The notes below the pieces were generated by a model, which saw only the letters and a list, made by a program, of their open reading frames with translations, was not told the DNA's origin and searched no databases. The position numbers were made by a program, and so were the translations under genes. This document shows, in pieces, positions 57,045-64,000 of a stretch of 64,000 nucleotides of DNA. The first letter of the stretch is position 1; each line of letters begins with the position of its first letter. The stretch covers positions 154,989,245 to 155,053,244 of the forward strand of contig OY757011.1 in NCBI GenBank assembly GCA_963580285.1, read 5' to 3'. This DNA is from Lucinisca nassula (taxonomy: Eukaryota > Mollusca > Bivalvia > Lucinida > Lucinidae).

Positions 57045-58766
57045 AATACCGTGTAACAATCCCAATCTATATTTCGCCAACATATATTCACAAGCAAAAT
57101 TTAATCAAAATCAAACAATTGTTTCTCAAGATATTGAGCAGAAACAAATTATTAACATTTTAATCATAATCCATCAATTCTTTCTCAATATATTGAGCAG
57201 AAACGAATTTTTGATGTCTTTAAAGGGCCATAACTCTGCAGAAAATAGATGCAAAATGCCTCATAACAATCCAAAGCTATGTCTTGGCAACATACATTTG
57301 CATGCCAAATTTAATCAAAATCCATGAATTCTTTTTCAAGATATTGAGCGGGAACACATTTTTGATGTCATTCAAGGGCCATAAGGAAAATAGACAGGAG
57401 AGTCTGTGTAACAATCCAGAGCTTTTTCTTGTCAACATTAATTCACATGCCAAATCTGATCAAGATCTATCAATTCTTTCTCAAAATTTTGAGCTGAACC
57501 AATTTTGAAAATCAATCAAGGTTCTTAACTCTGCTGGAAATAGACGCAAAATGTCACTTAACAATCCCAAGCTATATCTTGTCAACATAAATTCACATGT
57601 CAAATTTGATCAAAATTCATCAATTCTTTCTCAAGATATTGAGCTGAAATGAATTTTGGATGTCATTCAAGGACCATAACTGCTGAAAATTGACACAAAA
57701 TACCATGTAACAATCCCGAGCTATATCTTGTCAACATAAATTCAAATGCAAAAATTCAATCAAAATCAATCCTTTCTCAAGATATTGAGTGGAAATATTT
57801 TTTGACATCATACAAGGGGCCATAACTATGCTGAAAATAGACACACGATGCCATAAAACAATCCTAAGCTATATCTCTTCAACATAAATTCACATGCCAA
57901 ATCTGATCAAAATCCATCAATTCTTCCTTGATACTGAGCAGAAACGAATTTTTGATGTCATTCAAGGGCCTAACTCTGCAGAAAATATGTGCAAAATGCG
58001 CATAACAATCCAAAGCTACATCTTGTCAACATAAATTCACTTGCCAAATTTGATTGCAGTCCATCTCCTCTTAAGATATTGAGCGGAAATGAATTTTTGA
58101 CGTCATTCAAGGGCCATAACTGCTAAAAATAGACACAAAATGCTGTATAACAATCCCATCAACATAAATTCACATGCCAAATCTGATTAAAATCCACCAA
58201 TTCTTCCTTGATATTGAGCGGAAACGAATTTCTAACATCATTTAAGGGCAATAACTCTGCTGAAAATATCCGTAAAATGCTGCGTAACAATCTCAAGCTA
58301 CATCTTGTCAATAAAAAATCACATACCAAATTTGATCAAAATCCAACAATTCTTCAAGATTTTGAGGGGAAACAAATTTTTGACATCATTCAAGGCCATA
58401 AGTCTAGTGAAAATTGACGCAAAATGCTGTGTAACATTCCAAGCTAGACGTTAATGTCAATATCAATTTATAAGCAAAACTTGATTAAAATCAATCAACT
58501 GGGAGTCAAGATCTTGAGCGGAAATGGCAGATGGATGGACAGACCGATGGATGGACAGTTTATACTCTCCATACTTTGTATGCGGCAAGAATAAATAACA
58601 CAGAAAAATCTGTTTCTGTCACAAATTTATTCAAAGAAATATATTAGTGTAAATGTTATCAGAGATCAATAAAATCAAAGCACTGACAGGACTGATGGGT
58701 TGATTGTCTTATGTATAGGCTGGAAATATTGTCCGGAGGACTCAGGTGGTTTCGTTTAACCCTTAA

Positions 58767-58971
58767 CCCTTATCTTGCTGAATATTCATTTAAGCCACAC
58801 CAATTTCTGTCTAACAACCAATCAAATTACTTGATGTAATTTATTGCTACAAATTCATAAACTAGATGTCAAACAGTGTAGATCCTGATCAGATGGCTTC
58901 TTCAGAAGCCATCTGATCTGGATCTACACTGTTTGCAAAGATAGGGGTTGTCGCGAACAGCAAGATAAGGG
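58767..58971. mobile_element. TTAA/CCC MITE, type CTTATCTTGCTG, copy 1
   Basis: TTAA at 58763-58766 and 58972-58975; ends CCCTTATCTTGCTG and CAGCAAGATAAGGG, perfect 14-bp inverted repeats. Hairpin at 58871-58937 has an inner stem GATGGCTTC TTCA GAAGCCATC instead of GACGCCGC. Confidence 0.93.
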
Positions 58972-58986
58972 TTAAATTCCTGTACT

Positions 58987-59053
58987 GTAAGCAGTGTGGA
59001 CCCTGATCAGATGCCATGTTTTGCAGCATCTGATCTCTGTCTACACTGTTGGT
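58987..59053. repeat. GTGTGGACCCTGATCAGATG hairpin
   Basis: Stand-alone hairpin copy, inner stem AGATGCCATG / AGCATCT partly mismatched. Confidence 0.75.
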
Positions 59054-59319
59054 CAAACCTAGAGTTCCAGTCAAAATTCTATAGATAATCCGGTTATGCA
59101 ACACTGACCTCACAGTCATAAGAATAGTGTGGCTATTTTCTATAAATAACAGTTACTGGTGATCTAGATTTCTGACAAGTCAGTGATAGCCACATGGATT
59201 TCAGCTTTGAAAAGCTACTGTGCTTTTATAACTGGTCAACTGATAAACAGTCGACACAATAAGCCACTGTGGCTTGACCAATCAATTTGATCCAGCTCAT
59301 AAGAAGAGTCATTATTGCA

Positions 59320-59805
59320 CTGGGGCCAGTTGTTCAAAGCATCGTTAGCTTAACGAGCTCGTTAGTGGTCATATTGTTAACTGTTCTAGCAAGTAGAATA
59401 TCGAAAATTTTGGTATTTTTGCTGAAAAAATCTGAGCAGCTTTTGCATCCGCAAAAGCTGCTCACATTTTTTCAGCAAAAATCTCAGCATATTGGCCATA
59501 TTTAATGATCAAAGTTTTAACGAAATGATAACTAACGACGTCGTTAGTTTTGAACAACTGGGGCCAGTTGTTCAAAACTAACGACGTCGTTAGTTAACAT
59601 ATCGTTAAAACTTTGATCATTAAATATGGCAAATATGCTGAAATTTTTGCTGAAAAAATGTGAGCAGCTTTTGCTGACGCAAAAGCTGCTCACATTTTTC
59701 CAGCAAAAATACCAAAATTTACGATATTGTACTTGCTAGAACAGTTAACAATATGACCACTAACGAGTTCGTTAAGCTAACGATGCTTTGAACAACTGGG
59801 CCCAG
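59320..59805. mobile_element. Two GGGGCCAGTTGTTC MITEs fused as an inverted pair
   Basis: Two 240-bp MITEs in opposite orientation share the central CTGGGGCCAG (about 59558-59567), making a 486-bp near-palindrome. Each copy has ends CCAGTTGTTCAAA and an inner hairpin GCAGCTTTTG...CAAAAGCTGC flanked by TTTTTGCTGAAAAAAT. Blocks such as AACTGTTCTAGCAAGTA recur at 17284-17835 and 49545-49685. Confidence 0.9.
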
Positions 59806-59860
59806 GGGAACAGCAATGGCTCAGGTGAGCCTGAGCATATGTGCAGTTTCACTATAGCCT

Positions 59861-60324
59861 ATGCTGCTTGCAGTCATAAAGAAAAGACCTTGTGATAGTT
59901 TCATCCAAAAAGATCGTGCATCTATCCCTTTGCGTTGGCTGTGCACCACATTTGAAGAATGTAAATTGGAAAATGTTAAAGACCATTTTCTCATGTGCAG
60001 GCTACTTTTTTCTATATTCAATGGCAAAAAGCTGTGTTACCATTCTTTCCTAGGTGGTGCCAAAGGACATGGTCCTGAAAAATCAATATTCGGGTATTCG
60101 CCTGCAGTAAACAAATGTGTCAAAAAATAAAACGAGAGAACATCAGTCTTTTCAAACGACTTTACTCAAATAAATTACCACAAATCTCTTTCTTACAAAA
60201 TCACCTTATTGAAATTGTATCAAAATGTACAGAGAATAATGTTGATAACAATGTTACTCTGGTAAGGACGATACTAGCTCAAAGACAAGATGAAGCAATG
60301 TGGATAACTAAGGCTGTGGGCTAA
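59861..60324 (+). other. Candidate coding segment, weak
   Basis: Two overlapping frames (59861-60130, 89 codons; 60115-60324, 69 codons) lie in sequence that does not match any repeat family here. The first reads as ordinary protein (CDSFIQKDRASIPLRWLC, FEECKLENVKDHFLMCRLLF); the second as LPQISFLQNHLIEIVSKC. A possible 3' splice site TTCTTTCCTAG precedes GTGGTGCC at about 60054. I recognise no domain. It could be an exon remnant or a fragment of a captured gene; it could equally be chance. Confidence 0.25.
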
Positions 60325-60340
60325 AACATATTACTAAGTA

Positions 60341-60606
60341 CACCCCAACCTCTTTATAACACTATTGAAGGGATCCAAAGCAGAAACCGTGTTAGTTAAA
60401 CAACCGTGTTATATCCAAACAAAAATGTATAGATTATATAGAAAAATGACCATTTATGTCTATATAATCTATACATTTTTGGGATTAAAATGATCATTTA
60501 TGGTCATTTTTCTATATAATCTATACATTTTTGGGATCCATCTTGAAACCGTGTTATATCCATAACCGTGTTATAATGAACCGTGTTATAACGAGGTTGT
60601 GGTGTA
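60341..60606. mobile_element. MITE with CACCCCAACCTCTTTATAACAC ends
   Basis: Start ACACCCCAACCTCTTTATAA and end TTATAACGAGGTTGTGGTGT form inverted ends, flanked by TA. The inside is symmetrical: AACCGTGTTATATCC and TATAGATTATATAGAAAAATG repeats in both orientations. Confidence 0.82.
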
Positions 60607-60663
60607 ATAGCAACAGATAAGGTAAGTATTTGGTGATAATTAGAGGAGTTTTTGTCAGTTCTT

Positions 60664-60750
60664 CATAAAAACCTTTGTTGTGGATATTCATTAGAACCAG
60701 TTCTAATGAATGAGGCAGTTCTAATGAATACCCACAATACAGGTTTTTAT
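60664..60750. repeat. AGAACCGCCTC-family hairpin, altered centre
   Basis: Outer arms ATAAAAACCTTTGTTGTGG and CCACAATACAGGTTTTTAT; the centre is AGAACCAGTTCTAATGAATG with a second TTCTAATGAATACCC. Confidence 0.75.
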
Positions 60751-60757
60751 GGATTAA

Positions 60758-60951
60758 CCCTTATCTTGCTGTTCACGACAACCCCTATCTTTACAAACAG
60801 TGTAGATCCAGATCAGATGGCTTCTCTGATCAGGATCTGCACTGTTTGGCATTCAGTTTATGAATTTGTAGCAATAAATTATGTCAAGTAATTTGATTGG
60901 TTGATAGACAGAAATGGGTGTGGCTTAAATGAATATTCAGCAAGATAAGGG
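60758..60951. mobile_element. TTAA/CCC MITE, type CTTATCTTGCTG, copy 2
   Basis: TTAA at 60754-60757 and 60952-60955; same 14-bp ends as 58767-58971 but interior in the opposite orientation. Hairpin shortened (60796-60848). Confidence 0.92.
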
Positions 60952-61032
60952 TTAATAAAGAAAACTATCCTTCAATTTTCACAAAACATTTACCTTATCT
61001 GTTGCTGTGTTACTAGTAATAATCATCAGTTG

Positions 61033-61330
61033 GCCCCCGCCCATCGGGGCTTGAAGAAATAGATGGGCTGCATGATGCTTCCAAGCAGAGCTGAAACCGA
61101 CCCGCACACATGTACTGGTAAACCGCTTTCAGAGGATCTAAGCCTGCCCAGGCAAAGCGGTACGAGTCGGCCCGTCCGTGTTTATAAACCCTATTGGTTT
61201 CATTGGGTGGCAGGGCTTGAGATGTCATTTCTTCTCAAGGTTTGGTAAAAGTCCCACCAAATTGGAAGCAACGTCTCCAAAATGACCTTAACAGTGTTGA
61301 CGGGGACATTAAACCTCAAATCAAACAAAC
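61033..61330 (+). mobile_element. SINE-A, full length
   Basis: Head GGCCCCCGCCCATCGGGGC, tail AAATCAAACAAACAAA. AGTAATAATCAT before and AGTAATCAT after suggest an imperfect target duplication. Confidence 0.9.
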
Positions 61331-61339
61331 AAATAGTAA

Positions 61340-61720
61340 TCATTGCTACAATATAGTGGAGTTTTAGAATTTGTTAGAATTGCTAGCAAGCACCCATAAC
61401 ATATACTTCTTTCAAAAAAAAGCCAATTAATCTAATTGTCATGATTACTCCTCCTTCTCTAGATCTATGTGGGGACTCCACTTGAAAGCCCTGCACCAAA
61501 AACCTAATTTTGTAGTATGCACAGCATCGCTTGGCATTGGGAATAATCCAGAACTTTGGACGAGGACTTCCAAATTTGAAAGTTAGGAAGTCAGGACTTC
61601 CTGGATCTGAAAGTTAGTGCAAGCACGGAGTCAGTTAAAATATTATAAATATGACTAATACAGTGATACCACAAGAATGGATCAAGTAGACAATGGACTA
61701 ACAAATCACCACCACAACCA
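61340..61720. other. Unassigned sequence
   Basis: A short GGAAGTCAGGACTTCC palindrome near 61587; otherwise nothing recognised. Confidence 0.4.
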
Positions 61721-61724
61721 AGCA

Positions 61725-61890
61725 GGCACATAACGTTAATACGTCGGGTGGACGCACATGTAACGTCATGACATAACTGCAACGTCGCATCAAATTCAGT
61801 GCAATGTCAAAATGTTTATGCAATGTAACATCTATGCCAGTATCTACATCAGTGCACAGACCTTGATGTGACGCTGCCCTAGCAACATGT
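61725..61890. mobile_element. CAGGCACATAACG MITE, degenerate
   Basis: Starts GCAGGCACATAACGTTAATA and carries repeated AACGTC / GCAATGTC text; the right end (GTGTCTGATGAGA) is a decayed TGCCTGCTGGGA. Confidence 0.65.
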
Positions 61891-61899
61891 GTCTGATGA

Positions 61900-62390
61900 G
61901 AAATTGTCACAATGAAGTACCTGATGCACAAAAATATGTTAAAGACGAAAACAAACAGAGTATTCCATGTTTAACCCATTGCACCTGCAGCTTTTCAAGG
62001 AACTGTTTATCATGACAAATGTTTCCACTGTCAATAAAACTTTATTCTACATTTTTTTTAAAATACAAATAGGATAATCATGATAGTTACATAGTATATA
62101 TTCCTTTATTTGATGTAATTGTGGGTGAAAACTATCAGCAGCATTGAATAAATGCCTTTCCATAAATGCTCTAACATTTGAACAAGTACAAATTAATACC
62201 CGATGTTGAGCCTAAAAATAGCTCAATGAGTTGCAAACAGTGTAGATTCTGCAGCATCTCATATGGTAATACAGTTTGCTCAGTCCTGTCTGTCCAAATA
62301 CATAAGGTAAATATGGTAGGAAAACTCACCTATGTGTGATTTTATTTTTCAATTTTTATTTCATTTTCATCTCAAGCTCTACCGCCCAAC
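61900..62390. other. AT-rich spacer with hairpin fragments
   Basis: TTAACCCATTGCACCTGCAG near 61971 looks like a left end of the TTAA/CCC family, and a half hairpin CAAACAGTGTAGATTC lies at 62236-62281. No gene. Confidence 0.5.
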
Positions 62391-62394
62391 AAAC

Positions 62395-63281
62395 TGTTAG
62401 GGTATAAGTGAAATGGAGGGGGTGGGGCATGACCCCAGCACAACCCAGGGGACCCCCAGGTTGGTGTCACTGAATGCATCTTATCATAAGGAACAAGAAT
62501 ATATATGGTTTTGGGGTGGGGATCTGGATGGTTTCCGAGTTATATGGCCTTTTATGAAGTGGAGGAGGTGGGACATGGCCCCGGCTTAACCTGGGGGACC
62601 CCCATGTTGGCATTAAAGCATATGGCTGAGAGACAGTTACTCAAGGAACATTTCTATAAAAGTTTTGTCAAAATATCTGCAATAACTTGGCAGCAAATGC
62701 CATTTTTCAATTTTCCCCATTGTAAGTCTATGGAAAATCTAAGTTGCCATAGCAACCAAACTAAAGAGCCAAATTTTATAAAAAAAAACACACTAAACCT
62801 GTAAAGGCAAATTTGGTGAATATTTCCAAAACCTCTCAGCCTAATAGAGCATTTGGTTTCTGAGGAGATGATTTTTTAAGTATTTTTTTTTCTATTTTTT
62901 TACATTTTGGTTTCCATGGCAACCAATTAAAAATGAGCAGTAGGCCTAAAATCATATGGCAGATAGTAGATTGCCTAAGGAAAATTTCTATGAAAATTTT
63001 GTCAAAATATCTGCAGAGGCTTGGCAGTAAATGCCATTTTTCAATTTTCCCCATTATAAGTCTATGGAAACTCCAAAGCAACCAAACTAATGAGCCGATT
63101 TTCATAAAAAAAAAAAAAAAATTCAATCCCCCAGCCCAAGAATGCTTCAGATAAAATTTGGGCCCAATAGGCCCAGTGGCTTCAGAGGAGATGTCGTTTG
63201 AAAGTGTTGACGCAGACGCAGCCGGACAACTGCCTATCCTATAAGCTCCCCCGGAGCCTTCGGCTCTGGCGAGCTAAAAAT
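62395..63281 (+). repeat. GAAGTGGAGG array element, second copy with its end
   Basis: Same family as 18395-19840: GGTGTCACTGAATGCATCTT, AAGGAACAAGAATATATATG, then repeated AAGTTTTGTCAAAATATCTG blocks (62660 and 62995). The end is CCGGAGCCTTCGGCTCTGG, CGAGCTAAAAA: a hairpin then GAGCTAAAA, comparable to GTGCTAAAA at 35937. Confidence 0.8.
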
Positions 63282-63364
63282 ACATGGTTTTGAATTTTTC
63301 CCATACCAAAGTCTATGCAACCGAATTTGAACTTAGATGACCACATTGTGGCAAAATGTTGCAA

Positions 63365-63512
63365 TACCCATTTAGTTTCATTGGGTGGCAGGGCTTGAGA
63401 TGTCATTTCATCACAATGTCGGGTAAAAGTCCCACAAAATTGGAAGCAATGTCTCCAAAATGACGTTTACAGTGTAGACGGGGACTTTAAACCTCAAATC
63501 AAACAAACAAGT
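63365..63512 (+). mobile_element. SINE-A, 5'-truncated
   Basis: Starts near TTTCATTGGGTGGCAGGGC and ends AAATCAAACAAACAAG. Confidence 0.88.
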
Positions 63513-63654
63513 CCACTGGAGCATGAATACATGAATTTTCTATTACCTTACATGAACAGACTGTGGCAAAATGTTGAAATACAAGAACACTTGAGCATGA
63601 ATACATGAATTCTCTATTATCTTAGATGAACACATTCTTGTAAAATATTGCAAA

Positions 63655-64000
63655 ACTAGAGCTGTCAGAGGATCTGACTATAGCCCCGCTTCAGCGCTGT
63701 CAGAGAAGAAAGTTATTTAAGCTGCAGAGAAAACAGTTATGAACAAGAAATAACTGTTGAAAATTTTACATTATCTGGAAAAACTCTAAGAGTTGTGAGC
63801 CCTTGTCCCTCATTTCAATGAGCATGATACATTACCAGAATGTCCATGTTTATACTAAATTTCATCTTCCATTTTTCAATGTTCAAAGGGTAATAACTCC
63901 TAAAGTAGGCAAATCAGAGTCAGGGTTCCTGCGCTCTGCACATTGTCTCATGGTGCTTTACACTTGTGTGAAGTGTCATGAAAATATCTCAAATGGTTTG
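63655..64000 (+). mobile_element. Helentron-like element, start only
   Basis: ACTAGAGCT, hairpin GTCAGA GGA TCTGAC, TATAGCCCCGC. Body text AAAGGGTAATAACTCCTAAA and CTGCACATTGTCTCATGGTG matches the interior of 55178-56748. It runs off the window. Confidence 0.75.

Larger units (their letters stand above)
53385..58593 (+). mobile_element. Outer Helentron-like element of a three-level nest
   Basis: Starts ACTAGATGTC, hairpin AGTAAGC AGG GCTTACT, AAATAACCCCC. Ends GGACAGTTTATACTCTCCAT, ACTTTGTATGCGGCAAGAAT, A. Its own array (about 146-bp units: AAGGGCCATAACTCTGC, AATCCCAAGCTATATCTTGT, CAACATAAATTCACATGCC, TTTGATCAAAATCCATC, GATATTGAGCGGAAACG) lies at 53420-53629 and 57045-58520. Between these parts sits the 53630-57044 element. 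Confidence 0.85.

Noticed and set aside
49859..58593. Many 60-105 codon frames in the tandem arrays
   Set aside because: They change frame from unit to unit and lie within non-coding elements.

Overview
This window looks like non-genic, repeat-rich chromosomal DNA from a metazoan, most likely a bivalve mollusc. It is AT-rich and full of microsatellites and minisatellites. It carries metazoan LINE and mariner remnants, four tRNA-like or tRNA-associated SINE families, and the GACCTTGACC-rich tandem arrays that I associate with bivalve genomes. I found no bacterial-style operons, no convincing multi-exon host gene and no structural RNA gene. Almost every open reading frame is either tandem repeat read through or a piece of a transposon.

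Layout. 1-2328: an element with 137-bp inverted ends. 2850-6060: two inverted arrays of a 21-bp palindromic repeat around nested SINEs and a small inverted-repeat element. 7988-9230: a ~145-bp minisatellite. 10141-11571: a SINE inside a CCCAGCAGGCA element, then a 198-bp palindrome built from five smaller palindromes. 11807-13082: a dead mariner. 13195-14255: TGGATATCC and ACGTA arrays. 14434-17830: MITEs and a broken retroelement tail. 18395-19840: a ~165-bp array. 20271-25215: a dense SINE and MITE cluster. 26835-27685: a 24-bp minisatellite split by a SINE. 28080-34240: hairpins, MITEs and SINEs. 34505-35937: a tandem-repeat element. 36010-38390: LINE and mariner relics. 38873-42000: a LINE split by 1.7 kb. 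42580-44361: a LINE with an open reverse transcriptase frame. 44584-47246: two head-to-tail tandem-repeat elements. 47290-48340: a second copy of the retroelement tail. 49859-58593: very large nested tandem-repeat elements. 58763-61330: MITEs, an inverted MITE pair and a SINE. 62395-64000: a second ~165-bp array and the start of another element.

The most informative structure is a superfamily of large non-coding elements. Each begins ACTAGA (or ACTAGT) plus a short hairpin plus a C-rich terminal motif, carries an internal tandem array, and ends with the inverted copy of the C-rich motif. Read on the minus strand, they end hairpin-TCTAGT. They insert between two A residues (T-T on the other strand) without target duplication. 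These are the hallmarks of Helentron (Helitron2) non-autonomous elements. In 53385-58593 three such elements are nested inside one another, and two empty sites can be rebuilt exactly from neighbouring repeat units. A second theme is palindromy: many short elements are near-perfect hairpins, and two hairpin families show paired changes that keep the stem.

Functionally, nothing here works as a pathway. The interest is in transposon biology: the order of insertions, modular SINE tails, piggyBac-like TTAA MITEs sharing one central hairpin, and arrays rich in nuclear-receptor-like half-sites. All calls come from reading the sequence; no database search was run.
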